Below, piece by piece: positions 24,598-33,084 of a stretch of DNA of 64,000 nt. Below the pieces are notes generated by a model. That model was given only the letters and a program-made list of their open reading frames with translations. It had not been told where the DNA came from and made no database searches. The stretch is from WTFV01 sp965116825 (GTDB taxonomy: Bacteria; Acidobacteriota; Vicinamibacteria; Vicinamibacterales; UBA8438), in NCBI GenBank assembly GCA_965116825.1, contig OZ220736.1, forward strand, positions 4,464,001 through 4,528,000, read 5' to 3'. Position 1 is the first letter of the stretch; the number at the start of each line of letters is the position of its first letter. The position numbers and the translations under genes were made by a program.

Positions 24598-24728
24598 TCA
24601 CTGTGCGAACCGAGCGATGTTCGCCAGGATTTCGTCGGCCGACTTCGTCGAGCGCGACCACGCTGCGGAAGATGCCGCGGCATAAACCGGAAGGCGGTCA
24701 GCGCCGCGAACCACTGCTCGACCTGGTT
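24598..24728 (-). pseudogene. IS630-type transposase C-terminal remnant
   Basis: On the minus strand one frame reads NQVEQWFAALT, the characteristic C-terminal motif of IS630-family transposases (WLNxVExWFAxLT). After a frameshift another frame gives RSTKSADEILANIARF, the next block of that family, ending at a stop at 24598-24600. Sequence upstream of NQVEQW is already degenerate. Only about 45 codons survive. No terminal repeats were found. The rest of the 24545-24863 gap shows nothing else. Confidence 0.5.
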
Positions 24729-24863
24729 CCTGTTCCGAGGCAGGGAATTGCAAATCCGGCGGTCTGTGGCGGGTGTGGGTGCGCTTAATGCGCCTGCCGT
24801 GAGAGTGTCAGGTGGGTATCATGAACCGCCACGCTTTTGACGGTGGCGGATGTGCGCGCTCCC

Positions 24864-25448
24864 TCAACGCAGCACCCACTGCACGCTGGCGATCACGGTC
24901 AAGGCGTTCAGGCCGAGGTTCTCTCCCGCAGTGCCAGCATTGGAGATGTGGTGGTTGCGGAGCTCCAGGAGCAGCCCCGGCCCCCGCGGCGGGACAACGC
25001 GAAATCCCACGCCGTACGCGAGCTGAAAGTTGAAGACCCGGTCGACCTCCGGCACGTCCAGCGATGTCCACAGCAACCCAGCGATGCCCACCGCGTACGG
25101 CGTCCACGGCCGGTCGCGCCACACGTGGTACCGGCCGCCGATCCCAGCCAGGCCGGCGCTGACGGCTCGGGCGGGCCGGGCGTAGACCAGCAGCGTGCCC
25201 TCGCCGTACAGCTCGAGGTGGTCGGTGACGAACCGGCCGAGCTGCGGATGGAACGCCGCGAAACGGACATCACTCTCGGTCTTGCCGTAGCCGGGGATGC
25301 CGTGCTTCCAGGCGTGACCCCAGCCGGCGGCCAGACCGCGCGTCCAATAGCCCTTCGCCAAGCGGGGTTCCTGGGCGGTGGCCGCTGCCTGCATGCAGGC
25401 CAGCAGGAGAAAAGCGACGACAAACGGCGTCTGCAGTCGGGTTCTCAT
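24864..25448 (-). CDS. PagL-like lipid A 3-O-deacylase / acyloxyacyl hydrolase
   Basis: 194 residues. The signal peptide ends near AATAQ (residue 26). The mature part is an outer-membrane beta-barrel by alternating pattern, ending in an aromatic/hydrophobic strand (ASVQWVLR). The PagL-type catalytic pair H-x-S is H167 and S169 in RNHHISNAG; the acidic partner was not assigned with confidence. The enzyme removes a 3-linked acyl chain from lipid A in the outer membrane. It fits a Gram-negative host and may alter surface properties. Monocistronic; no strong ribosome site at ATG 25448. Confidence 0.75.
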   Translation of the reverse strand: MRTRLQTPFVVAFLLLACMQAAATAQEPRLAKGYWTRGLAAGWGHAWKHGIPGYGKTESDVRFAAFHPQLGRFVTDHLELYGEGTLLVYARPARAVSAGLAGIGGRYHVWRDRPWTPYAVGIAGLLWTSLDVPEVDRVFNFQLAYGVGFRVVPPRGPGLLLELRNHHISNAGTAGENLGLNALTVIASVQWVLR

Positions 25449-25512
25449 TGGGTTGTCGATGCCGCGGCCACTCGGTCCTTGATGTCCTCACCGCCACGGG
25501 GCCGGTCGACCC

Positions 25513-25558
25513 GCAAGCCTGTCGCCGCGGGGGCGCCCCCGCGGCATTTCGAGGCTTG
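25513..25558. repeat. Nested perfect palindrome in a 312-bp intergenic region
   Basis: A perfect palindrome with 11-bp arms (GCCGCGGGGGC, 25524-25545) is enclosed by outer arms CAAGCCT (25513-25519) and AGGCTTG (25552-25558). It can form a cruciform or strong hairpin on either strand. It lies between the divergent PagL-like gene and the Tat aminotransferase, so it is not a simple terminator. It may be a REP-like or small non-autonomous element. The remaining intergenic sequence (25449-25760) shows no gene. Confidence 0.55.
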
Positions 25559-25760
25559 TCCGCCCGCGATCGCTTTGCCGCACGCAGAAGATCGCCGTCG
25601 AGAACGCGCCGCAGCACGGACCGAGGAGTTGACTCCGCAGCCGTTGGATCTATGCTCTCATGAGCGCGCACGCGGACCGTCACGGCAGGACGGCCGCCGC
25701 GGCCGTGACGCCGGACGTCGGCGGGGGTCGACGTCGAGGGAAAACGAGAGGAGTCCACAG

Positions 25761-27116
25761 ATGTCCAAGCTCAGTCGACTCGACCGGCGCGCCTTCCTGC
25801 GCAGCACCGGCATGACCGCGGTCGCGGGCGCCGTCGGCGCCACGGTTACGGTCCCGCTGGCGGGGGAGGCCGGCGGCGCGGTACGGCAACAGGACGGCCG
25901 CTACGACTTCGACACCATCTACAGCCGCATCGGGACGGATTCGTCGAAGTGGGACGCCCAGATCGCCCGCTACGGGCGCGACAAGATCGAGGTCGGCATG
26001 GGCACCGCGGATCAGGACTTCCGCATCGCCCCGGCCATCACCCGGGCCCTGCGTGACCGCGTCGGGCACGAGAACTACGGCTACCTGTCGATCCCCGGCT
26101 CCTACAAGGAGTCGATCGTCGACTGGAACCGCCGGCGCTACGGGCTCGAGATCGACCCCGACAGCATCCAGCACGCGCCCGGCGTCCACGCCGGCGTCAT
26201 CAGCACCCTGCGCGCCTTCTGCCCTCCCGGCAGCAAGGTCCTCATGCAGACCCCGGGCTACAACGGGTTCTACACCGACATCCGGGTGGTCGGCTGCGTG
26301 GCCGAAGAGAGCCCCCTCAAGCTCGTCGACGGCCGCTACCGGATGGACTTCGAGGACCTGGAGCGCCGCATCGATCACGACACGCACGCGTTCATACTGT
26401 GCAACCCGCACAACCCGACAGGCAACGTGTGGTCGCGGTCGGACCTGATGACCCTCGGCGAGATCTGCCACCGCCGGCGGGTCGTGGTGCTCGCCGACGA
26501 GATCCACTGCGACTTCGTCACGAAGGGCCACACCTACACGCCGTTCGCCACCCTCGACGACGAGGCCATCGTCCGCAACAGCGTCACCTTCAAGTCGGTC
26601 AGCAAGTCGTTCAACCTGTCGATGATGAAGTGCGCGTACCAGTTCTCGACCAACCCCGACTATCTGGAACGGATCGCGGGGGCCGGACAGCACCGGCAGG
26701 CGATGAATACGCTGGGGATCGTCGCGGCCGAGGCGGCCTACAACGAGGGCGAGGACTGGCTCGATCAGCTCCTGGAGTACATCGACGGGACGCAGGACCT
26801 CGTCGAGTCGACCGTCAACGCGCACGTGCCGGGGGTGAAGGCGGTCAAGCCCGAGGGCACCTTCCTGGCGTGGCTGGACGTCGCCGAGGCGATGGAGGTG
26901 ACCGGCATGCAGCAGGCGGCGGCCGCGGCGGAGCAGCCCACCACGCCGGAGCAGGCGTTCCAGCGCTTCCTGGTGGACCACGCCCACATCCACCTGAACC
27001 CGGGCTCCAGCTACGGCCTCGGCAGCGACGGCCGCATGCGGATGAACATCGGCACGTCGCGCCAGCTCGTCGAGCGGGCGCTCGGCAACATGGCGCAGGC
27101 GCTGGCCACCGCCTGA
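25761..27116 (+). CDS. Tat-exported PLP-dependent aminotransferase/C-S lyase-like enzyme
   Basis: 451 residues. ATG 25761 follows GAGAGGAG. A twin-arginine signal (LDRRAFLRSTGMT, residues 7-19) is followed by an Ala/Gly-rich hydrophobic stretch to about residue 36. The fold-type I PLP domain is of the MalY/PatB group: NPHNPTGNVW, ADEIHCDF and the cofactor lysine K282 in SVSKSFNL. Cytoplasmic MalY/PatB enzymes are cystathionine beta-lyases or aminotransferases. Tat export implies folding with bound PLP before transport, as known for PvdN of Pseudomonas. It is 10 nt before a carboxylesterase gene. A close paralog lies at 37594-38949. Confidence 0.85.
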   Translation: MSKLSRLDRRAFLRSTGMTAVAGAVGATVTVPLAGEAGGAVRQQDGRYDFDTIYSRIGTDSSKWDAQIARYGRDKIEVGMGTADQDFRIAPAITRALRDRVGHENYGYLSIPGSYKESIVDWNRRRYGLEIDPDSIQHAPGVHAGVISTLRAFCPPGSKVLMQTPGYNGFYTDIRVVGCVAEESPLKLVDGRYRMDFEDLERRIDHDTHAFILCNPHNPTGNVWSRSDLMTLGEICHRRRVVVLADEIHCDFVTKGHTYTPFATLDDEAIVRNSVTFKSVSKSFNLSMMKCAYQFSTNPDYLERIAGAGQHRQAMNTLGIVAAEAAYNEGEDWLDQLLEYIDGTQDLVESTVNAHVPGVKAVKPEGTFLAWLDVAEAMEVTGMQQAAAAAEQPTTPEQAFQRFLVDHAHIHLNPGSSYGLGSDGRMRMNIGTSRQLVERALGNMAQALATA

Positions 27117-27126
27117 GGGGATTGCC

Positions 27127-28752
27127 ATGATGCGAAACGTGCTGCGCGGCGTCCTCGCGACCGGTCTTGCGGTCTCCTTCGTCTTCCTGGCAGGCGCGGG
27201 CGGTGCGCCGGTCCGGGCTCAGTCCCCGGAGGCGCTAGTCACCGTCGAAGGCGGGCAACTCGTCGGGGCGCCGTCGCCGCTCGGCGACGACGTCATGGTC
27301 TACCGGGGCGTGCCGTTCGCGGCGCCGCCGGTGGGCGATCTGCGGTGGCGTCCCCCGCAGCCGGCGCCGGCGTGGGAGGGCGTGCGCGACGCGACCGAGG
27401 CGGGGCCGGCGTGCATGCAGCCGGCGTTGCCCGCCGAGGCGGGCCGGTTCTACAACCCGGGCGTCGACCGGATGAGCGAGGACTGCCTCTATCTGAACGT
27501 CTGGAGCGCGGCGGAGCCCGAAGACCGGGCGCCGGTTCTGGTCTGGATCTACGGCGGCGGGCTGCGGATCGGCAACGGCGCCGACGTCACCTATGACGGG
27601 ACGCGGCTGGCGCAGCGGGGCGTCGTGCTGGTGACGATCAACTACCGGCTCGGGGCGTTCGGCTACCTCGCCCACCCCCTGCTGAGCGCCGAGTCCGAGC
27701 ACGCCGCGTCCGGCAACTACGGCACCCTGGATCAGGTCGCCGCGCTCGGCTGGATCCAGCGGAACATCGCGGCGTTCGGGGGCGATCCGTCCCGCGTCGC
27801 GATCTTCGGCGAGTCGGCCGGCTCGTGGAGCGTGAACCACCTGATGGCGACGCCGCTGGCGCGCGGCCTCTTTCATGCCGCGATCGGCGAGAGCGGCGGC
27901 GGCTTCGGATCGCGGGGCCGGGCCGAGCCCAGGGCGGAGATCGAGTCGGCGGGCGAGCGGTTGGTCGAGGCGCTGCTCGGTGAAGGCGTGACGCCCTCGC
28001 TCGAAGCGATGCGGGCCGCGGGCGCGGACGAGGTGCAGGCCGTGGCGCCGGATCTCGTCCAGTCGACGGCGAACGTCGACGGCTGGGTGTTCCCGGACAC
28101 CGTCTACAACATCTTCGCGGCGGGAGAGCAGAACGACGTGCCGGTCATCGTCGGTTCGAACGCCGACGAGATGTCGATCCTGGGCGGTGCGGCCGGGGCC
28201 GAGACCCTGGCGCAGTACCACGAGTCGATCCGCAACGAGTACGGCGAGCACGCCGGCGCGTTCCTGGAGACCTTCCCGGCCGGAACCGACGAGGAGGCGC
28301 GACAGGCCCGCATGGCGAGCGGCACCGACGCCACGTTCGGCTGGGAGATGCGGACGTGGGCGCGCCTGATGGAGACGGTCTCGTCGCCCGCCTATCTCTA
28401 CTTCTTCAGCCGCGTTCCCCCGGCGCCCGACGCCGACCGCTACGGCGCCTACCATACGGCCGAGATCCCGTACGTGTTCGACAACTTCGGGGTCAGCCCG
28501 CACCCGTACGCCAACCGGGACTACACCGACACGGACCGGAAGCTCTCCGACATCCTGGCCTCCTACTGGGTCAACCTGGCCGCCACCGGGAACCCGAACG
28601 CCGACGGGCTGCCGCCATGGCCGGCCTACGACCCCGAGGCCGACGCGGCGTTGCACATTGGCGACACGATCACCGTGGAACGGGGCATCCGCAAGGACCG
28701 CCTCGACTTCTTCGACCGGTACTACGCGGCGCAGCGCGGAGGGAAGGACTGA
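27127..28752 (+). CDS. Secreted type-B carboxylesterase
   Basis: 541 residues with a Sec signal (cleavage near PVRAQ, residue 32). The type-B esterase marks are present: GVPFAAPPVGDLRW, EDCLYLNVW, the oxyanion segment YGGG, the nucleophile S230 in GESAGSW, and a later histidine in AYHTAEIPYVF. It hydrolyses carboxylic esters in the periplasm or outside. It begins 10 nt after the Tat aminotransferase with a GAGGGGA site, so the two form an operon, hinting that the aminotransferase substrate may be released from an ester or amide. That link is inference. Confidence 0.88.
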   Translation: MMRNVLRGVLATGLAVSFVFLAGAGGAPVRAQSPEALVTVEGGQLVGAPSPLGDDVMVYRGVPFAAPPVGDLRWRPPQPAPAWEGVRDATEAGPACMQPALPAEAGRFYNPGVDRMSEDCLYLNVWSAAEPEDRAPVLVWIYGGGLRIGNGADVTYDGTRLAQRGVVLVTINYRLGAFGYLAHPLLSAESEHAASGNYGTLDQVAALGWIQRNIAAFGGDPSRVAIFGESAGSWSVNHLMATPLARGLFHAAIGESGGGFGSRGRAEPRAEIESAGERLVEALLGEGVTPSLEAMRAAGADEVQAVAPDLVQSTANVDGWVFPDTVYNIFAAGEQNDVPVIVGSNADEMSILGGAAGAETLAQYHESIRNEYGEHAGAFLETFPAGTDEEARQARMASGTDATFGWEMRTWARLMETVSSPAYLYFFSRVPPAPDADRYGAYHTAEIPYVFDNFGVSPHPYANRDYTDTDRKLSDILASYWVNLAATGNPNADGLPPWPAYDPEADAALHIGDTITVERGIRKDRLDFFDRYYAAQRGGKD

Positions 28753-28919
28753 GGAGCCGGTACCGCGTCGGTTCGACTCTGTGCGAGCCGCGCGGGCCGG
28801 CTTCGGGCGTGTAGAATGCGAGCCGTTCCTTTCGCCGGTGCGGATCCGATCGGGTAGCGTGCGTCGCGCAGGCTGCCGGGCGGACGGATCGAGCGCCGGC
28901 GTCAGCAGGGAGGTGTGCG

Positions 28920-29546
28920 ATGCGGAAGATTGGCACGACGGCCGGCGCGATCCTCGTCTGCGGAGCTTTCGTGTTCGGCGCGGGCGTGGCTACTGCGCAG
29001 GAGCCGGGCGCGAGCCGCGTGGCGCCGTTCGAGCACCTCGAGGGCCCGCGAATCTCGCTGCCGCCCGATGCGGGGGAGGGCCCGATGCGCGAGCTCTGCC
29101 CCGACGTCACCGACATGTGCCAGCGGTACTGGGCCTATACGGGCTACTTCGTCCGCAACGCCACCATCCCCACGCGCCATCGCGAGCTGCTCATCCTGCG
29201 CACCGCCTGGCTGTCGCGCGGCGACTACATCTGGGGCCGGCACGACGTCATCGGGAAGGAAGCCGGACTGACGGCCGAGGAGATCGCACGGGTGATGGCC
29301 GGCCCGGACGCGCCCGGCTGGGACGACTTCGAACGCGCGCTGCTCGCGGCGGCGGACGAGCTCCACACCAGCCGGTTCATCTCCGACGCGACGTGGAACG
29401 TGCTCGCGGAGGGCTACACGGACGACGAGCTTCGCCAAGTCGTGCTGGTCGTTGGCAACTATACGCAGTTGGCGATGTTCCAGAACGCGTTGGGCGCGCA
29501 GCTTCCCCCCGGCTTCCCCGGGTTGCCGGCCGACGACGGCCGCTGA
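28920..29546 (+). CDS. Secreted carboxymuconolactone decarboxylase family protein
   Basis: 208 residues. An excellent AGGGAGGTG site precedes ATG 28920, and a signal peptide ends near VATAQ. The AhpD/CMD-like helical core is visible: PTRHRELLILRTAWLSRGDYIWGRH, then TAEEIARVMAGP and YTDDELRQVVLVVGNY. The CxxC redox pair of AhpD-type members is absent (SRGDYIW occupies that position), so peroxidase-linked activity is unlikely. Many such secreted CMD proteins are found near degradative genes in Acidobacteria with unknown function. A 167-bp gap separates it from the esterase. Confidence 0.75.
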   Translation: MRKIGTTAGAILVCGAFVFGAGVATAQEPGASRVAPFEHLEGPRISLPPDAGEGPMRELCPDVTDMCQRYWAYTGYFVRNATIPTRHRELLILRTAWLSRGDYIWGRHDVIGKEAGLTAEEIARVMAGPDAPGWDDFERALLAAADELHTSRFISDATWNVLAEGYTDDELRQVVLVVGNYTQLAMFQNALGAQLPPGFPGLPADDGR

Positions 29547-29629
29547 GGCGCAGCCGGCCGCGGCCTCCGCGCGCGACCTGATGCTGCGGCCGGCGCTCGC
29601 GGAGGCAATCGGCTCGCGAATCATCTCGA

Positions 29630-30394
29630 TCAGCGGGTGCGGGACCGTTCGCGGAAGAAGGAGACGATCCGCCGCGTGGTCTCGCGCGGGTAGACGTGGG
29701 CGCCGGCATGGATCCAGGTCATGACCGGCGCGGCCGTGCCGGCGCCGTACACCGTGCAGCCGGCTCCGCAGGACGCAGTCTCGTCGACGCCGTTCACCTC
29801 GACGGCGACCGCGATAGCGGCTTCCTGATCTTCGAAGCGGACCACCCGATCGCGAGTCCCGGCCACATGGAAGACGGGCGCGGCCTGCGTGGGCCGCACC
29901 GCGGGACGGAGGCGGGCCGCTACCGGGGCGTAGGCGGCGAACACGCCCGGACGCTCCGCCCAGAGGAGATAGGTGAACATCCCGCCGTTCGAGTAGCCGG
30001 TCGCGTAGATGCGATCGTCGTCGATGCGGTACGTCTCGCGCAGTGACCGGAGCGCCGCGTCGACGAGCTCGAGGTCGCGGTCGCCGTTCGCGCCGGGCTC
30101 CACCTGCCAGCCGAGGAGGCCGCGGCGCCGCTCGAGTCCCTGAAAGTAGACGACGATCGCGTCGGGCCACGCGACGTGCACGTTCGTGTGCTGGAAGTTG
30201 TGCATGTTGTCGCCGAACCCGTGGAAGGACAGGACCAGGGGCGCGCCTTCCGCGGCCGGCGTCGCCGGCGCGTGGACGATGGCTTCGCGGGTCACGCCGT
30301 CGACCTGCCATCTCATGACCTGCGCCGCCGCGTCCGCGACGCCGGCAATCAGCAGCAGGCCGGCCAGAACCAGGTGCGTCGGACGCATTCTCAT
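29630..30394 (-). CDS. Secreted PHB depolymerase / feruloyl esterase-like hydrolase
   Basis: 254 residues with a signal peptide (cleavage near DAAAQ). It belongs to the LpqC/polyhydroxybutyrate depolymerase-type alpha/beta hydrolases: oxyanion segment LSFHGFGDN, the nucleophile S135 in GYSNGG, and a C-terminal HAGAHVYP that supplies the catalytic histidine. Two cysteines (SCGAGC) probably form a disulfide. Substrates may be short polyesters or feruloyl esters. It is convergent with the CMD-family gene and monocistronic. Confidence 0.82.
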   Translation of the reverse strand: MRMRPTHLVLAGLLLIAGVADAAAQVMRWQVDGVTREAIVHAPATPAAEGAPLVLSFHGFGDNMHNFQHTNVHVAWPDAIVVYFQGLERRRGLLGWQVEPGANGDRDLELVDAALRSLRETYRIDDDRIYATGYSNGGMFTYLLWAERPGVFAAYAPVAARLRPAVRPTQAAPVFHVAGTRDRVVRFEDQEAAIAVAVEVNGVDETASCGAGCTVYGAGTAAPVMTWIHAGAHVYPRETTRRIVSFFRERSRTR

Positions 30395-30699
30395 CCATAC
30401 CTCCGCGTTCGCTGCCGACGGTATCCGCCGCGAGCAGGCGTCGATGTTCGCTGTATGGGGCCTCCCGCCGGGTGCGCTTGCATGGCGCGTGCAGCGCCCT
30501 TCACGGCGGGCTGTTGGGTAGGATAGCAGCGACGCCAGCTCGATTGGGCCGGCGTCGCCGCCGCTGGCGGCCAGGCTATAGTGAACGGCGCCGTAGCGCG
30601 GCAGGATTCGGCGGCGTCATCCACGGTCCACGCGGCGCCTGTTACGGCCGCCCGAATTCGCTGGTGGATCCGGAACCGGTCGGTCGGAAGAGATACCGT
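30395..30699. other. Divergent intergenic region (305 bp)
   Basis: Holds no gene. A TATAGT hexamer at 30577-30582 could be a -10 box for the amine oxidase operon, with no -35 at proper distance. The sequence GGGTAGGATAGC at 30519-30530 could serve the opposite gene. No hairpin of note. Confidence 0.35.
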
Positions 30700-32274
30700 A
30701 TGGAAAGGCGCATCTCTCGTCGCCAGTTGCTGAACGCGGTCGGCGCGGCCGGCGGCTCCGCCGCCGTGCACGCCGCGGCCACCGCCCTGGGGCTGCTGCC
30801 GGCGGTGGCCCGGGCCGGTCAGCTCGCCCTGCGTCCGGCCGCCGGCCGGGGGCGGCACGTCGTGGTCATCGGCGCCGGCATCGCGGGGTTGACCGCGGCT
30901 TACGAGCTCCGCAGGGCGGGCCACCGCTGCACGGTCCTGGAGGCCTCCCACCGTCCGGGGGGACGCAGCCTCACGCTGCGGCGCGGCGATGTCGTCGACG
31001 AGCTGGGCGCCCGGCAGGTCTGCGACTTCGACGACCAGCCGCACCTGTACTTCAACGCCGGCCCGGCGCGGATTCCCGGCACCCATGCGAGCCTGCTGCA
31101 CTACTGCCGCGAGCTCGACGTTCCGCTCGAGGTCTTCGTCAACGACAACCGCAACGCCTGGGTCCACGACGCCGCCGCGTTCGGCGGCCGGCCGATACGC
31201 AATCGCGAGTACATGACGGATGCCCGCGGCTTCCTGGCCGAGCTGCTGGCGAAGTCGGTCGCCCCGGGCGCCCTCGACGCGCGTCTCGACGCCGACGATC
31301 GGGAGCAGTTGCTGGAGTTCCTGCGCGCGTACGGCGACCTCGACGGCACGCTCGCCTATGGCGGCTCGGAGCGCGCCGGCTACGCGAGCGGCGGCATGAC
31401 CTCGCCCGGCGTCAAGAAGCCGGTGCGCGACTTCTCCGAGTTGCTCGACGCGAACTTCTGGCGCGAGTACATGCACTGGGGCGAGCTGGCGGATCAGGCG
31501 GCGCCCATGCTGCAGCCGGTCGGCGGCATGGACCGCATCGTCGACGCCTTCATGCGCCGCGTGGGCGACGCGGTGGAGCTGCGGGCGGCGGTGCGCGAGA
31601 TCCGGCTGGGCGAGACCGGCGTGGAGGTGGCGTATGGCGGCGCCCGGGGCGAGGTGCGGGCGGTGCGCGCCGACTACTGCCTCAACAGCATGCCGGCCCA
31701 CCTGGTGGTGGGGCTGCGCCACAACCTGTCCCCGCGTTACGTGCGCGCGCTGTCCGCCCCGGGGCGGGGCAGTCTCGTCAAGCTGGCGTTCCAGGCGCAG
31801 CGCCGGTTCTGGGAGGACGAGCAGATCTACGGCGGCATCTCCTGGACCAACCAGGACATCACCCAGATCTGGTATCCGCCGCACGGCATCCACGCCGGCA
31901 CCGGCGTCATTCTCGGCGCCTACGCCTTCGACGACGAACCCGGCACGCGGCTCACGCGGCTGTCGCCGGCCGAGCGTATCGAGGCGGCGCTGACGCAGGG
32001 CGAGAAGGTCCATCCCGACTACCGGCGGCACGTCGGCCGCGGCGTCAGCGTGGCCTGGTATCGAATGAACCACGTGCTCGGCTGCTCGACCCGCTGGACC
32101 GACGAGGCGATGCGGGACCACTTCGCGACGCTGCAGAGTCCCGTCGGCCGGCATTACATGGTCGGTGATCAGATCAGCCACCACCCGGGCTGGCAGGAAG
32201 GCGCCATCCAGTCGGCCTACCACGCCCTGCGGGACATCGACCGGCGCGAGCGGGAGGCCGGAGCCGCCGGCTGA
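30700..32274 (+). CDS. Tat-exported flavin amine oxidase/dehydrogenase
   Basis: 524 residues. A twin-arginine signal (RRISRRQLLNAVG, residues 3-15) is followed by a hydrophobic Ala-rich stretch to about residue 40. The FAD dinucleotide fold is GAGIAG (58-63), followed by the amino-oxidase hallmark VLEASHRPGGRSLTLR. The C-terminal FAD contact block (HHPGWQEGAIQSA) is present. Tat export means it folds with FAD inside and works in the periplasm. A diheme cytochrome c gene follows after 40 nt. Nicotine oxidoreductase NicA2 of this family uses a cytochrome c as electron acceptor, so this may be an amine dehydrogenase rather than an oxidase; that is inference. Confidence 0.85.
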   Translation: MERRISRRQLLNAVGAAGGSAAVHAAATALGLLPAVARAGQLALRPAAGRGRHVVVIGAGIAGLTAAYELRRAGHRCTVLEASHRPGGRSLTLRRGDVVDELGARQVCDFDDQPHLYFNAGPARIPGTHASLLHYCRELDVPLEVFVNDNRNAWVHDAAAFGGRPIRNREYMTDARGFLAELLAKSVAPGALDARLDADDREQLLEFLRAYGDLDGTLAYGGSERAGYASGGMTSPGVKKPVRDFSELLDANFWREYMHWGELADQAAPMLQPVGGMDRIVDAFMRRVGDAVELRAAVREIRLGETGVEVAYGGARGEVRAVRADYCLNSMPAHLVVGLRHNLSPRYVRALSAPGRGSLVKLAFQAQRRFWEDEQIYGGISWTNQDITQIWYPPHGIHAGTGVILGAYAFDDEPGTRLTRLSPAERIEAALTQGEKVHPDYRRHVGRGVSVAWYRMNHVLGCSTRWTDEAMRDHFATLQSPVGRHYMVGDQISHHPGWQEGAIQSAYHALRDIDRREREAGAAG

Positions 32275-32314
32275 TGAGGAGGGTGGGAGCCCGGAAGGCG
32301 ATGGGGAGTCTTCG

Positions 32315-33037
32315 ATGATGCAGCGGCGCTTCTGCCGCGTCCTACTGACGCCGGGGCCGACCGCCGTGGCGGCGCTGGCCGTCGTGGCCGTTCTCGGCGC
32401 CGGAACGCGGCCCGCGGCGGCCCAGGCGTCCGAGGCCGGCCCGTCCGCGCCCAGAGCGCTGTACGGGGCCGCCTGCGCGTCGTGCCACGGCACGGACGGA
32501 CGGGGCAACCCGCGCATCGACGCGCCGGTGCTCGCGGGGCTGAGCGCCGCGTACCTCGAACGGCAGCTCGACGGCTTCCGCCGCGGCTACCGGGGCCGCC
32601 ATCCCGAAGACGTCGAAGGCCTGGAGATGCGCCCCATGGTGGAGGGTTTCGCCGCCGCCGACCTCGCGGCGGTGGGGGCGTGGCTGGCGTCGCTGCCCGC
32701 GCCGCAGCCGGCGGGCGGCCCGGCGACGGCCGGCGACGCGGCGCCGCCCCGCGCAGAGACGCGGGGGGGCGATTCGGCGCGCGGGCGGACGCTCTACGCG
32801 GCCTGCGCGGTCTGCCACGGGCGGTCCGGCGAAGGCAACGACGCCCTCGGGGCCCCGAGGCTCGCCGGGCAGGCGAGCTGGTACACCGCGCGGCAGCTCC
32901 GCAAGTTCATCGACGGCGTCCGGGGCTCGCATCCCGACGACACGTCCGGCGCCTCCATGCGCGCGAGCGTGGCGGGCCTGGCGCCGCGCGACGCGGCCGA
33001 CATCGTGGCCTGGATCGAGACGCTGCCGGTGCACTGA
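32315..33037 (+). CDS. Diheme cytochrome c (c4-like)
   Basis: 240 residues. A Sec signal (cleavage near RPAAAQ) is followed by two class I heme domains, CASCHGTDGRGN and CAVCHGRSGEGN, each with a downstream Met ligand segment (LEMRPMVEG and ASMRASVAG). The two halves are alike, as in cytochrome c4. A Pro/Ala-rich linker of about 30 residues joins them. It lies in an operon after the flavin amine oxidase and is its likely electron acceptor, with a terminal oxidase or another cytochrome as the next carrier. Two adjacent ATGs at 32315 and 32318 are possible starts. Confidence 0.87.
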   Translation: MMQRRFCRVLLTPGPTAVAALAVVAVLGAGTRPAAAQASEAGPSAPRALYGAACASCHGTDGRGNPRIDAPVLAGLSAAYLERQLDGFRRGYRGRHPEDVEGLEMRPMVEGFAAADLAAVGAWLASLPAPQPAGGPATAGDAAPPRAETRGGDSARGRTLYAACAVCHGRSGEGNDALGAPRLAGQASWYTARQLRKFIDGVRGSHPDDTSGASMRASVAGLAPRDAADIVAWIETLPVH

Positions 33038-33084
33038 CGGTGCGCCGGCGGCCCGGCCGGCGGGACAGGGCAAGGGAAAGCCAG

